This document shows positions 36,690-47,425 of a stretch of 64,000 bases of DNA, piece after piece. Origin of the DNA: Pseudomonadota bacterium (GTDB lineage: Bacteria; Pseudomonadota; Alphaproteobacteria; Reyranellales; Reyranellaceae). The position numbers were made by a program, and so were the translations under genes. Under the pieces are notes generated by a model. It made no database searches and was not told the origin of the DNA. It saw only the letters and a program-made list of their open reading frames with translations. Where the stretch lies: contig JAFEFG010000006.1 of the NCBI GenBank assembly GCA_018240685.1, positions 1-64,000 of the forward strand. Reading direction: 5' to 3'. Each line of letters starts with the position of its first letter. The stretch's first letter is position 1.

Positions 36690-37826
36690 ATGGCCCGTCT
36701 GCATTCTCCGTCCGCCGTGCCGTTGCCCGGCGGTCTCGTCCGCGTCCTCGACTGGCTGAAGGCGCACCTCGACGATCCGATCGATCTCGATTGCCTGGCT
36801 GCGATCGCCGAGGTGAAGCCGCGCACGCTGGAAGCGCACTTCAGGGACTTCCTCGGCACGACGCCGCTGGCCTGGGTACGACGCCTGCGCCTCGCGAACG
36901 CCCGTCGCCAGCTTCAGGACGGCGAGGCTTCGGCGAGTGTGACGGCGATCGCGCTTGCCAACGGCTTCGGGCAGCTCGGCCGCTTCGCTGCGCGGTATCG
37001 CGAGACCTATGGCGAACTGCCGTCGCAGACCCTGAAGCGGACCGTCGCTGTGGCCGAGGTCGACGACGAAGCCGTCTTCCTCGCCAGCCGGGCGGTCCCG
37101 GCCGCCTTCGCCGTGGCGCCGGAGCAGTGCGAGCAGGCGATCGAGGATGCGTCCCGGGCGCTGGAGCGGGCCCCGGACTATGGCCTGGCAACGGCGGTCC
37201 TCGCCTGGTGCATCGGCCAGCGGAGCGCACACAACTTCAACGGCTTTGCGGCCGCGACGTCGTCGCGGGCAGTCGATCTGGCCCGGATGGCCGCCAAACT
37301 CGGCTCCGACGATGCCATGACGCTCACCCTAGTCAGCAGCGCGTTCAATCTCGCGCACCGGCTCGGCGAGGCTGACCGGCTGATCGAGCGGGCGGTCGCG
37401 ATCGAGCCGGCATCGCCGTTCGTGTGGCTGCGGCGTGGCTGGCTGTCGGCCTATGCCGGCGACAGCGACAACGCCATCCGCGAGTTGCGTCTGGTTCTCC
37501 GCATGATGCCCTTCGAGCCGCTGCGGCACGTGGCTTTCATCGGCATCGGCTGCGCCCACTTCGCCGCCGGCCGCTATGACCGTGCCGCACGGTGGATCCG
37601 CGAGGGTGTCGACTCGCATCCCGGCTCGTTCTGGGCCAACCGGGTGGCAACGGCCGCCGCGGTCCATTGCGGGACCAAGGCGGAGGCGCGTCGCATCGCC
37701 AGGCGAGTGCTGCGCCAGGAGCCGCACCTGACCGTGGCCATGGCGCGAAACGCCTGGCCGTTTCCGACCGGCTTCATCGATCGTCTCTGCGACGGCCTGG
37801 AGGCCGCGGGCGTGCCGCGGCACTAG
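36690..37826 (+). CDS. AraC-type HTH regulator with C-terminal TPR-like region
   Basis: A 378-residue protein. Residues 15-115 form an AraC/XylS DNA-binding domain: VRVLDWLKAHLDDPIDLDCLA, RTLEAHFRDFLGTTPLAWVRRLRL and ALANGFGQLGRFAARYRETYG. From about residue 140 to the end are repeating helical segments (AIEDASRALERAPDYGLATAVL, AIEPASPFVWLRRGWLSAYAGD) of tetratricopeptide type. The HTH-first order is the reverse of classic AraC proteins. Proteins of this design link DNA binding to a protein-interaction or cofactor platform. It is divergent from a methyltransferase and 72 bases upstream of an SDR. Confidence 0.85.
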   Translation: MARLHSPSAVPLPGGLVRVLDWLKAHLDDPIDLDCLAAIAEVKPRTLEAHFRDFLGTTPLAWVRRLRLANARRQLQDGEASASVTAIALANGFGQLGRFAARYRETYGELPSQTLKRTVAVAEVDDEAVFLASRAVPAAFAVAPEQCEQAIEDASRALERAPDYGLATAVLAWCIGQRSAHNFNGFAAATSSRAVDLARMAAKLGSDDAMTLTLVSSAFNLAHRLGEADRLIERAVAIEPASPFVWLRRGWLSAYAGDSDNAIRELRLVLRMMPFEPLRHVAFIGIGCAHFAAGRYDRAARWIREGVDSHPGSFWANRVATAAAVHCGTKAEARRIARRVLRQEPHLTVAMARNAWPFPTGFIDRLCDGLEAAGVPRH

Positions 37827-37897
37827 CTGGCCCTAGCCGCTGGCCGCGGACCTGGGCTACATCCTCCCTCTCGAACGTGCGGAGGAGAGGAAGCGAC

Positions 37898-38821
37898 ATG
37901 ACGAACATGTTGAAGGACAAGGTCGTGCTGATCACGGGCGCCGGCGGCGGCATCGGCCGCGAGATGGCGCTGCTGGCAGCCAGCGAAGGCGCCAAGGTCG
38001 TGGTCAACGATCTGGGCGGCGCCGTGGACGGCGAAGGCTCGGGCAGCGCCACGCCCGCGCAGAAGGTTTGCGACGAGATCGCGGCTGCGGGCGGCAAGGC
38101 CGTGCCGAATGCCGACAGCGTGACCGATCCGGCCGGCGCCGAGCGCATGATCAAGACGGCAGTCGAGAACTTCGGCCGGATCGACGGCGTCATCAACAAT
38201 GCCGGCATCCTGCGCGACCGTATCTTCCATCGCATGAGCCACATGGACTGGAAGATGGTGATCGACGTGCACCTCAACGGCGCCTTCAACGTGAGCCGCG
38301 CCGCCGCCAACTACTTCAAGGAGCAGAAGTCGGGCGCCTTCGTGCACTTCACTTCGACCTCGGGGCTCGTCGGCAACTTCGGCCAGGCGAACTATTCGGC
38401 GGCCAAGATGGGCATCATCGGCCTGTCGCGCTCCATCGCGCTCGACATGGCGGCCTTCAATGTCCGCTCCAACTGCATCTCGCCCTTCGCCTGGACGCGC
38501 ATGATCGGCACCATTCCCGCCGACACGGAAGCGCAGAAGGTGCGCCTCGAGCGCTCGAAGCGGATGACGCCGGCGAAGATCGCGCCGATGGCGGTGTTCC
38601 TGCTGTCGGATGCCGCGCACGAGGCCAACATCACGTCCCAGATCTTCGGCGTGCGCATGAACGAGATCATGCTGTTCAACGCCAACCGTCCGGTGCGCTC
38701 GGTGCACAATTCCGACGGCTGGACGCTCGAGGCGATCGCCGAGCACGCGGTGCCGTCGATGAAGCCGTTCTTCACCGACATGAAGCGCTCGCCCGAGTAC
38801 TTCACCTGGGATCCGATCTGA
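37898..38821 (+). CDS. SDR family oxidoreductase (MFE-2-like hydroxyacyl-CoA type)
   Basis: A 307-residue short-chain dehydrogenase with TGAGGGIG, a VVNDLGG segment after strand 2, NNAGILRD, catalytic Ser in HFTSTSG and Y-S-A-A-K. The VNDLGG and the approximately 50-residue extra C-terminus match the 3-hydroxyacyl-CoA dehydrogenase unit of peroxisomal-type multifunctional enzyme 2. GGAGGAGAGG precedes ATG 37898. It ends in front of a terminator hairpin, separate from the next gene. Confidence 0.88.
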   Translation: MTNMLKDKVVLITGAGGGIGREMALLAASEGAKVVVNDLGGAVDGEGSGSATPAQKVCDEIAAAGGKAVPNADSVTDPAGAERMIKTAVENFGRIDGVINNAGILRDRIFHRMSHMDWKMVIDVHLNGAFNVSRAAANYFKEQKSGAFVHFTSTSGLVGNFGQANYSAAKMGIIGLSRSIALDMAAFNVRSNCISPFAWTRMIGTIPADTEAQKVRLERSKRMTPAKIAPMAVFLLSDAAHEANITSQIFGVRMNEIMLFNANRPVRSVHNSDGWTLEAIAEHAVPSMKPFFTDMKRSPEYFTWDPI

Positions 38822-38850
38822 CCGGAAGAAGACGGCAACCATGAGACCCC

Positions 38851-38894
38851 GGCCCGGAGAGCTGCGCGCGGGCGCGACGCTCCCCGGGCCTTTT
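38851..38894 (+). terminator. Rho-independent-like terminator after SDR gene
   Basis: GGCCCGG (38851-38857) pairs with CCGGGCC (38884-38890), with further pairing of GAG with CTC inside and a GC-rich loop, and is followed by TTTT. It lies 30 bases after the SDR stop. Confidence 0.65.
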
Positions 38895-38917
38895 CTTGGA
38901 GTAAGGAGTACAGACCG

Positions 38918-40075
38918 ATGACCGACATCCGCAAGAACGAGCCGAAGATCGACGCCGACGAGATCCTTGGCGGCATCGTCGAATGGGTGTCGATCGAAAG
39001 TCCCAGCCACGACGGCAAGTCGGTCAACAAGGTCGTCGACCATGTCGAGGGCCAGTTTCGCGATCTCGGGCTGAAGATCGAACGCACGCCCGGCATCGAC
39101 GGTTTCGGCGACATCCTCGAATGCAGGACCCCGGCGGAATGGAGTCAGGGCGACGGCAAGGGCATCCTGGTGGTGGCCCATCTCGACACCGTCCATCCCA
39201 TCGGCATGATCGAGAAGGAGCTGAAGATCCGCCGCGAGGGCGACAGCATCTTCGGACCCGGCATCTACGACATGAAGGCGGGCGGCTACATCGCCTACTA
39301 CGCGCTGCGCCACTTGGTGCGGCAGGGCAAGAAGACCAAGCTGCCGGTGACGTTCCTGTTCATTCCCGAGGAGGAGGTCGGCAGCCCGACCTCGCGCGCG
39401 CGCATCGAGGAAGCGGCGCGCGGGCACAAATATGCGCTGGTGATGGAGCCGGGACGTGACGGCGACAAGGTCGTGACGTCGCGCAAGGGCGTCGGCCGCT
39501 TCACGCTGACCGTGAAGGGACGGGCGAGCCATGCCGGCGTGCGCCACGAGGACGGCCGCAGCGCGATCCTGGAGATGGCCAAGCAGATCCTGCGCATCGA
39601 GGCCAAGACCGACTATGCGCGCGGCATCACCTGCAATGTCGGCCTGGTGAGCGGCGGCACCGGCGTGAACGTCGTGTCGGCGGAATGCACCGCCGATGTC
39701 GACCTGCGCGTGCCGAGCCCGGAACTGGCCGAGGAGATGACGCACTGGTTCCTCAACCTGGAGCCGATCGGCAAGGATGTCGAACTGACCGTGGAAGGGG
39801 GCATGAACCGGCCGCCGTATCAGAAGGATGCGGGCATCACCGACCTGTTCGGCAAGGCCCAGGCGATCTATCGCGAGATCGGCAAGGAACTGAACGACGT
39901 GCCGCTCACCGGCGGCGGCAGCGACGGCAACTTCACCGCCGCGCTCGGCATTCCGACGCTCGACGGGCTGGGCGCCGACGGCAAGGGCGCCCATGCCGCC
40001 AACGAGCAGATCTATTATTCCTCGCTCGTACCGCGCACCTATCTCTGCACCCGGCTGCTGGAGACCCTGGAGTAG
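38918..40075 (+). CDS. M20-family metallopeptidase (carboxypeptidase G2-like)
   Basis: A 385-residue zinc-dependent hydrolase of the M20A/CPG2 group. Metal-binding motifs are AHLDTVHP, GPGIYDMKAGG and PEEEVGSP (the Glu pair), with the dimerisation-domain histidine in GRASHAG. The absence of a signal peptide suggests a cytosolic enzyme cleaving an N-acyl or C-terminal amino acid. Ribosome site GGAGTAAGGAG is just upstream of ATG 38918. It is monocistronic. Confidence 0.9.
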   Translation: MTDIRKNEPKIDADEILGGIVEWVSIESPSHDGKSVNKVVDHVEGQFRDLGLKIERTPGIDGFGDILECRTPAEWSQGDGKGILVVAHLDTVHPIGMIEKELKIRREGDSIFGPGIYDMKAGGYIAYYALRHLVRQGKKTKLPVTFLFIPEEEVGSPTSRARIEEAARGHKYALVMEPGRDGDKVVTSRKGVGRFTLTVKGRASHAGVRHEDGRSAILEMAKQILRIEAKTDYARGITCNVGLVSGGTGVNVVSAECTADVDLRVPSPELAEEMTHWFLNLEPIGKDVELTVEGGMNRPPYQKDAGITDLFGKAQAIYREIGKELNDVPLTGGGSDGNFTAALGIPTLDGLGADGKGAHAANEQIYYSSLVPRTYLCTRLLETLE

Positions 40076-40257
40076 GCATTCGGGACGGCGCCCGCTGCCA
40101 GCTTGATTGCCGGCGTAGGTGAGCTAGGCCGGGTAAGTGACCGGAATCGTTGGCATTGTGGCTCTGGGCGTATAGTGGCGCCTGGCGCTCGGTGGGGGGA
40201 GCCGCCGGGCTTCAGAGGGAATCGCTCTGCGCACGACGAATTGCCTAGCCAGTCACC

Positions 40258-40375
40258 ATTTTTAGGACAATCAGCTCGCGTAAAAAATTAATAAATATCG
40301 ATAATTCATTGTTTTAAAATGAAATTTTAATTTATCGACACGCCGCTCCCATTATTTTCCATTTTTTTAAGGGGA
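40258..40375. other. AT-rich intergenic patch with hairpin
   Basis: Between the M20 gene and the convergent hydrolase the base composition falls sharply: 40278-40350 is mostly A and T in an otherwise GC-rich window. TCGATAA (40298-40304) pairs with TTATCGA (40332-40338), and inside it TTCATT pairs with AATGAA. The run TTTTTTTAA at 40363-40371 abuts the hydrolase stop. No gene is seen in the 291-base gap (40076-40366). It may be a transcription end, a replication or nucleoid-protein site, or a scar of foreign DNA. Confidence 0.6.
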
Positions 40376-41266
40376 GGTCGTCTTCAGGAGCTGTCGAACC
40401 GCGGCCACCGTCTCGGCCGGGGCTTCCTGCGGGACGTTGTGGCCGATCCCGGGGAGCAGGCGGCGTTCGTAGCCGCCCGTGAACTTCGCGGCCTGATGGT
40501 CGATCCGCGGCGCCGGTCCGACACCGTCGGCGTCGCCGTGCAGATTGATGGTCGGCACCGGGATCGAGGGCTGCTGGGCGAGCTTCGCCTCGATGCCGGT
40601 CATCGCCGGGTCGCCAGGGGCGTAGCCATAGCGGTGCCGGTAGGACTGGATCACGACCTCGACGAAGTCGGGATTGTCGAACGAGGCGGCGCTCCGTTCG
40701 AACGTGGTCTCGTCGAAATGCCAGTTGGGGGACCACAGCCGCCACAGCAGCCGGCAGATGTCGCGGCGGTTGTCGGTCAGGCCGGCCCGGCCGCGCTCGG
40801 TGTGGAAATAGTACTGGTACCAGAAGCGGTGCTCCTGGGCCGCCGACGCTGGCTTCACCGAGGCGGCGATGTCCTGGATGTTGTAGCCGGTGCAACTCAC
40901 CAGCCCGCGCACGCGGCCGGGCCAGAGGGCCGAGACGACGCAGGCGGCGCGCCCGCCCCAATCGTATCCCGCCAGCGTCGCCCGCTCGATCCCGAGGGCA
41001 TCCATGAACTGCAGCAGGTCGTGGCCGAGTACTGCCTGCTCGCCCGAGCGTGGTGTGGTGGGGGAGAGGAAGCGTGTCGGGCCGTAGCCGCGCAGATAGG
41101 GCACCAGCACGCGGCAGCCGGCCGTGGCGAGCGGCGGGGCCACGTGGTCGAAGCAGCGCGGATCGTAGGGGAAGCCGTGCAGCAGGATGACGACCGGCCC
41201 CACCGCCGGTCCATGGGCCTCATAGGCGAGATCGAGCAGGTCCGTCCGGACCGTCAGGGAGTCCAT
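40367..41266 (-). CDS. Alpha/beta-hydrolase, epoxide-hydrolase-like
   Basis: A 299-residue alpha/beta-fold enzyme whose nucleophile is Asp (D102 in GYDWGG), as in epoxide hydrolases and haloalkane dehalogenases. HGFP (residues 30-33) forms the oxyanion entry and the catalytic His is in GIGHNVPQEAP. A cap-domain region is seen around the WYQYYFH and WHFDE segments. The ATG at 41266 faces the divergent desaturase gene across 83 bases. The substrate is unknown. Confidence 0.87.
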   Translation of the reverse strand: MDSLTVRTDLLDLAYEAHGPAVGPVVILLHGFPYDPRCFDHVAPPLATAGCRVLVPYLRGYGPTRFLSPTTPRSGEQAVLGHDLLQFMDALGIERATLAGYDWGGRAACVVSALWPGRVRGLVSCTGYNIQDIAASVKPASAAQEHRFWYQYYFHTERGRAGLTDNRRDICRLLWRLWSPNWHFDETTFERSAASFDNPDFVEVVIQSYRHRYGYAPGDPAMTGIEAKLAQQPSIPVPTINLHGDADGVGPAPRIDHQAAKFTGGYERRLLPGIGHNVPQEAPAETVAAVRQLLKTTSP

Positions 41267-41349
41267 ACATCGAGCTTAGCGGAGCCGGGCTGCGTTGACA
41301 GCCTGCGGGCGCACGCTCACGCTTCCAGCAAACGGGAGGAAGCACCTCA

Positions 41350-42321
41350 GTGTCCCTCAAGGTCGGCGACCTTCTGGCGCCTGATGTCGTCCAGCGCCTG
41401 CGCGCGAAGTCGAACCTGGTCGGCGCGCTGCTGGTGCTGCATGCCTGGACGCTGATCCTGGGCAGCATGGCGCTGTTCGTCGCGTGGCCCAACCCCTTCA
41501 CCTTCCTGCTGGCCGTCATGGTGATCGGCTGCCGGCAGCTCGGGCTTGCGATCCTGATGCACGATGCGGCCCACGGGCTGCTGTTCGCCGACCGCCGCGC
41601 CAACGACTGGGTCGGCGCCTGGCTGTGCGCGTTTCCCGTCTTCACCAGCCTTGCGCTGTATCGGCCCTATCACCTGAAGCATCACCGGTTCACGCAGCAG
41701 CCCGAGGATCCTGATCTCGGCCTGTCGGCGCCGTTTCCGATCAGCCGCGCCAGCCTGCGCCGCAAGATCGTGCGCGACCTCACGGGACGGACCGCCTTGC
41801 AGCGGCGCGGCGAGCAGGTCCGCCGGGCACTGGGGTCGCCCGAGGCGCCTTTCCCTGAGAGGCTGGCGAGCCTGTGGCGCAACGAGCGCGGCTCGCTCAT
41901 CGCGAACCTGGCGCTGCTGGCCGGCCTGTCGGCGGTGGGCTACTGGTGGCTCTATCCTGTGCTTTGGCTGCTGCCGCTCGCGACCTGGTATCAGCTCGTC
42001 AGCCGGGTGCGGAACATCGCCGAGCACGCCGTCGTGCCGGACAACGACGATCCGCTGCGCAACACGCGCACGACCCTGGCCGGTCCGCTCGAGCGCCTGT
42101 TCATCGCGCCCTACTGGGTGAACTATCACCTCGAGCATCACCTGTTCCTGTTCGTTCCGTGCTGGCGGCTGCCGCAGGCGCATCGCGCCATGATCGCGGC
42201 AGGATGGCGCGACCGGATGGAGGTGCAGCGGGGCTACCGGACCGTCCTGCGGCAGGCGGCGTCCCGCCGGGACGGCGACGGCGGGAAGACAGGACCGCGC
42301 CCGGCGGCGCAGCACATCTAG
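41350..42321 (+). CDS. Membrane fatty acid desaturase
   Basis: A 323-residue di-iron membrane enzyme. The three histidine boxes are HDAAH, HLKHH and HLEHH, with hydrophobic segments between them, which is the acyl-lipid desaturase/hydroxylase superfamily (PF00487). The start is GTG 41350 with GGGAGGAAG upstream. It acts on lipid acyl chains or carotenoid-like substrates at the inner membrane; position specificity cannot be predicted. It ends at a bidirectional terminator. Confidence 0.9.
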   Translation: MSLKVGDLLAPDVVQRLRAKSNLVGALLVLHAWTLILGSMALFVAWPNPFTFLLAVMVIGCRQLGLAILMHDAAHGLLFADRRANDWVGAWLCAFPVFTSLALYRPYHLKHHRFTQQPEDPDLGLSAPFPISRASLRRKIVRDLTGRTALQRRGEQVRRALGSPEAPFPERLASLWRNERGSLIANLALLAGLSAVGYWWLYPVLWLLPLATWYQLVSRVRNIAEHAVVPDNDDPLRNTRTTLAGPLERLFIAPYWVNYHLEHHLFLFVPCWRLPQAHRAMIAAGWRDRMEVQRGYRTVLRQAASRRDGDGGKTGPRPAAQHI

Positions 42322-42346
42322 GCTTCGGTTCCCGCGCGCCAACGAA

Positions 42347-42372
42347 AAAGGCGGTCCGCGAGGACCGCCTTT
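42347..42372. terminator. Bidirectional Rho-independent terminator
   Basis: GGCGGTCC (42350-42357), loop GCGA, GGACCGCC (42362-42369), flanked by AAAAA on the left and TTT on the right. The perfect 8-bp stem with A/T tracts on both sides serves the desaturase (+) and the convergent lipoprotein gene (-). Confidence 0.85.
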
Positions 42373-42390
42373 CGACCGTGGCTCCGTCGA

Positions 42391-42954
42391 TTACTTCGCG
42401 GGGCAGGGATGGATGTTCATTTCCGGGCCGAGATCGTACGGCGGCGGCGCCTGGGTGAGGGACGTCACCTTCACGTCGAGCGACCATTCGAGTGCGCGCT
42501 GGCTGCGCGAGCAGAATTCCTTGTCGACCGGGGCGCGCTGCGCCATGCGGTTGGCGAACTCGGTCACCATCACGTCGACGTTGAAGCGCTTGCGCCGGGA
42601 GAGCGACGCGAGGGCGTGCGCGTTGGAGCTGAGCTCGGAGCCGAACTTGCTGACGAAGCTGCCATAGAGCGAATCGAAGGCACGCGTGCCGTTCGGGTTC
42701 TGGCACTGCAGCGCCGCGACCACGAGTTCCTGCTGGAGCATGCGCCCGCGCACCGTCGCAAGATCGCTGTCATTGTAACAGATGGCCTGGAGCCCCTTGC
42801 TCGCGGGCGGCGGCGGCGTCGTACTGGCGACCTGATAGTCCGGGGCAGGCGGCTTCTTTGCCGGCGCGGCGGTATTCGTCCCCCCAAGCGTGCAGGCGCT
42901 CAGCGCGAGGCCGCCTGCCACCAGAAGTGCCACCTGCTTAACCTTGCTGATCAT
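42391..42954 (-). CDS. Lipoprotein of unknown function
   Basis: A 187-residue protein with a lipoprotein signal: MISKVKQVALLVAGG, then the lipobox LSAC with the Cys at residue 21. A proline-rich linker (PAKKPPAPDY and TPPPP) leads to a folded part with three Cys (ICYND, LQCQN, FCSR) plus a final CPAK. It is therefore an envelope-anchored protein with probable disulfides. ATG 42954 follows GGGAG. I do not recognise the family. It stands alone between two terminator regions. Confidence 0.8.
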   Translation of the reverse strand: MISKVKQVALLVAGGLALSACTLGGTNTAAPAKKPPAPDYQVASTTPPPPASKGLQAICYNDSDLATVRGRMLQQELVVAALQCQNPNGTRAFDSLYGSFVSKFGSELSSNAHALASLSRRKRFNVDVMVTEFANRMAQRAPVDKEFCSRSQRALEWSLDVKVTSLTQAPPPYDLGPEMNIHPCPAK

Positions 42955-43062
42955 CCACACACTCCCAACACATTGGCCGGAACGGGTCAGCGGGTACAAC
43001 AGTTAGAGGGCCGTTTCAAACGTAAATACCGCACAGGCTGCTCACGGCCGGGAAAATTCCCG

Positions 43063-44966
<1,904 letters not shown>

Positions 44967-45028
44967 TTCGTCCCTTTGCCGTTGGTCGGCCTTGTCGTTG
45001 CCACAAGCCGAGCGTACCTTTCAAATCC

Positions 45029-45832
45029 ATGACGGTACCGGCTGACAAGCCCAAAAAGATTGCCATTGTCGTGCATCGGGAACATTCCCGGCCCGGTCGG
45101 GTCGGCGCCCTTCTCGAGAAGCGCGGCTACGAACTCCACCGCCTTTGCCCCAATCTGGGCTGCCGGCTGCCGGAGGACATGTCGGACTATGCCGGCGTGG
45201 TGATCTTCGGCGGGCCGATGTCCGCCAACGACTGCGGTACCCTCGCCGGCATCAAGTGCGAGCTCGAGTGGATTCCCAAGGTCGTCGAGGCGGGCGTGCC
45301 CTTTCTTGGCCTCTGCCTCGGCGCCCAGCTCCTGACCCGTGCCGCCGGCGGGCGTGTCGGCCCCCATCCGGAGGGGCATGTCGAGATCGGCTACGTCGAT
45401 ATCGAGCCGACTGAGGCGGGCCGGGACTGGTTCAGGGCGCCGATGAAAGTCTACCAGTGGCACCGCGAGGGCATGACCCTGCCGCACGGCTGCGAGCTGC
45501 TGGCCACCAACGACCGCTATCCCGTGCAGGGATTCCGCTACGGCCCCAGTGCCTTCGGGTTCCAGTTCCATCCCGAGGTCACGCTGGAGATGAAGCAGGT
45601 CTGGACCCTGAGTGCGGCCGAGCGCCTGAAGATGCCCGGTGCGCAGCAGCGCGGCGTGCACCTGTCGATGCACGCGCTCTACGATCCGCCGGTCGACCGC
45701 TGGATCAACGACTTCCTCGACCGATGGCTGGCGACGGACCAGCGCGCGGGCACCGGCCGGTCCGATGTCCTGGGCCGGCTTGATGCCGGGCAGCCGGAAC
45801 TGCCGGCAGCGCTTCCTCTCGCGGCCGAATAG
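45029..45832 (+). CDS. Class I glutamine amidotransferase (GMP-synthase-like GATase)
   Basis: A 267-residue triad amidotransferase: nucleophile Cys in FLGLCLGAQ (about residue 98), His and Glu in FQFHPEVT. The N-terminal Rossmann part starts KIAIVVHRE, with VVIFGGPMSA. It lacks a synthetase domain, so it could act on gamma-glutamyl compounds (PuuD/GATase1-like) or serve a partner elsewhere. It is divergent from the HCCA-isomerase-like/dgdA pair. Confidence 0.86.
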   Translation: MTVPADKPKKIAIVVHREHSRPGRVGALLEKRGYELHRLCPNLGCRLPEDMSDYAGVVIFGGPMSANDCGTLAGIKCELEWIPKVVEAGVPFLGLCLGAQLLTRAAGGRVGPHPEGHVEIGYVDIEPTEAGRDWFRAPMKVYQWHREGMTLPHGCELLATNDRYPVQGFRYGPSAFGFQFHPEVTLEMKQVWTLSAAERLKMPGAQQRGVHLSMHALYDPPVDRWINDFLDRWLATDQRAGTGRSDVLGRLDAGQPELPAALPLAAE

Positions 45833-45905
45833 GAATCTTCCCGCAGTTCCTGCGATAGCCCGCGTCACGGAGGTGGGCTAGGGTCGCGCCACGGAGGAGG
45901 CGGGC

Positions 45906-46868
45906 ATGGATGCTCTGATTTTCGTCGTGGCGCTTGTCGTCGTGGCCATCGTGCTGATTTTTGCCGGCGTGAAGACGGTGGGCCAGGGCAGCAACTGGAC
46001 CATCGAGCGCTTCGGCCGCTACACGCGCACGCTGACGCCGGGCCTGCACGTCATCGTCCCGTTCATCGACACGGTCGGCCGCAAGATGAACATGCAGGAG
46101 AACGTGCTCGACATCCCGGCGCAGAAGGTCATCACCAAAGACAATGCCACGGTGCAGGTCGATGCCGTGGCCTTCTATCAGGTCATCGACGCGGCGCGGG
46201 CGGCCTACGAGGTGCAGAACCTCCATCTCGCCATCACCAATCTCGCTCTCACCAACATCCGCAGCGTGATGGGCAACATGGCCCTGGACGAGGTCCTGTC
46301 CAAGCGCAACGAGATCAACAACACCCTGCTGTCGGTGATCGACCAGGCGACCAATCCCTGGGGCGTCAAGGTCCTGCGCATCGAGCTCAAGGACATCGCC
46401 CCGCCCGACGACATCGTGGTGGCGATGGGCCGCCAGATGAAGGCCGAGCGCGAGAAGCGCGCCACCATCCTGGAAGCCGAGGGCATTCGTGAGTCGAGCA
46501 TCCAGCGCGCCCAGGGCGAGAAGCAGTCGGCGATCCTGATCGCCGAAGGCCAGCGCGAGGCGGCCTTCCGCGAGGCCGAGGCGCGCGAGCGCCTGGCCGA
46601 GGCGGAGGCGAAGGCAACCGCCGTCGTCGCCCAGGCCATCGCCGGCAACGGCACGCAGGCGATCAACTACTTCCTCGGCACGAAGTATGTCGAGGCGCTG
46701 GCGAAGATGGGCGCATCGAACAACGCGAAGATGTTCTTCCTGCCGGTCGAGGCCTCCGGCGTGATGGCCTCGATCGCCGGCATCGCCGAACTCGCCAAGG
46801 AAGCGCAGGCAAGGGCGGCGGCAGAGGCGGCAAGCCGGCCGCGCGGCTCCGTGCCGTCTTCGGGTTGA
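45906..46868 (+). CDS. qmcA: SPFH/band-7 membrane protease-associated protein
   Basis: A 320-residue stomatin/prohibitin-family protein: an N-terminal membrane helix (ALIFVVALVVVAIVLIFAG), then the SPFH domain (VGQGSNWTIERFGRYTRTLTPGLHVIVPFIDTV), a long charged coiled coil (AEREKRATILEAEGIRES and EAEARERLAEAEAKA) and an Ala-rich tail. It forms ring-like membrane microdomain assemblies with the NfeD protein encoded next. GGAGG precedes ATG 45906. Confidence 0.93.
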   Translation: MDALIFVVALVVVAIVLIFAGVKTVGQGSNWTIERFGRYTRTLTPGLHVIVPFIDTVGRKMNMQENVLDIPAQKVITKDNATVQVDAVAFYQVIDAARAAYEVQNLHLAITNLALTNIRSVMGNMALDEVLSKRNEINNTLLSVIDQATNPWGVKVLRIELKDIAPPDDIVVAMGRQMKAEREKRATILEAEGIRESSIQRAQGEKQSAILIAEGQREAAFREAEARERLAEAEAKATAVVAQAIAGNGTQAINYFLGTKYVEALAKMGASNNAKMFFLPVEASGVMASIAGIAELAKEAQARAAAEAASRPRGSVPSSG

Positions 46869-46874
46869 CGCCCC

Positions 46875-47309
46875 ATGAACATCGTCTTCTGGCACTGGTG
46901 GGCCCTGGCGGCCGTGCTGCTGATCTTCGAGATGCTGCTGCCGGGCGTGGTGTTTCTCTTCATCGCCATCGGCGCGGCGGCGGCCGGGCTCCTGCTCCTT
47001 GTCGCGGCCGGCGCCAGCCTGGAGCTGCAGCTGTTCGTCTTCGCGGTCGTGTCGGTCGCTTCGGCGATCCTGCTGCGCCGGTCGCTGCGCCGCCTTCAGG
47101 GCCGTTCGACCGAGCCCCATATCAATGCACGCGCCGCTGCACTGGTCGGCCAGACCTTCTTCCTCGACCAGCCGATCCTCGGCGGCCGTGGTCGCGCCAC
47201 CCTGGGCGACGGCAGCTGGATCGTCACCGGCCCCGACATGGTGGCCGGCTCCAAGGTCCGTGTCGCAGCGGTCAACGGCACCGAGCTCAAGGTGGAGCCG
47301 GCGCCGTAG
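46875..47309 (+). CDS. nfeD: NfeD-family membrane protein
   Basis: A 144-residue short NfeD (NfeD1b/YbbK type): three or four hydrophobic segments (WWALAAVLLIFEMLLPGVVFLF, LFVFAVVSVASAILL) and a C-terminal OB-like domain (GSWIVTGPDM, SKVRVAAVNGTELKV). It follows the SPFH gene by 6 bases, the conserved partnership for this family. Confidence 0.92.
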   Translation: MNIVFWHWWALAAVLLIFEMLLPGVVFLFIAIGAAAAGLLLLVAAGASLELQLFVFAVVSVASAILLRRSLRRLQGRSTEPHINARAAALVGQTFFLDQPILGGRGRATLGDGSWIVTGPDMVAGSKVRVAAVNGTELKVEPAP

Positions 47310-47374
47310 TCTCTGCGGGGCTGCAGGCGCGACAAGGCAGGAACGCGACGTCGGCGACGGCTGAGATTGCCAAT

Positions 47375-47394
47375 ACTTAACCAATAAGTTAAGT
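47375..47394. promoter_or_regulatory. Inverted repeat ACTTAAC-N6-GTTAAGT before an MFS gene
   Basis: A perfect 7-bp dyad with a 6-base centre, in an AT-rich stretch (TTAACCAATAAGTTAAGTTATAAG) 31 bases before the TTG start of the MFS gene. It overlaps what looks like a -10 box (TATAAG), so a repressor bound here would block the promoter. No regulator gene is adjacent; MarR-, ArsR- and TetR-type operators have this form. Confidence 0.5.
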
Positions 47395-47425
47395 TATAAG
47401 CCTCTTTCGGGCGAGGGAGGCGGCA

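Noticed and set aside
37823-39994. A 723-codon minus-strand frame
   Set aside because: Antisense to the SDR and M20 genes, both with clear motifs and ribosome sites; no motif in the frame.
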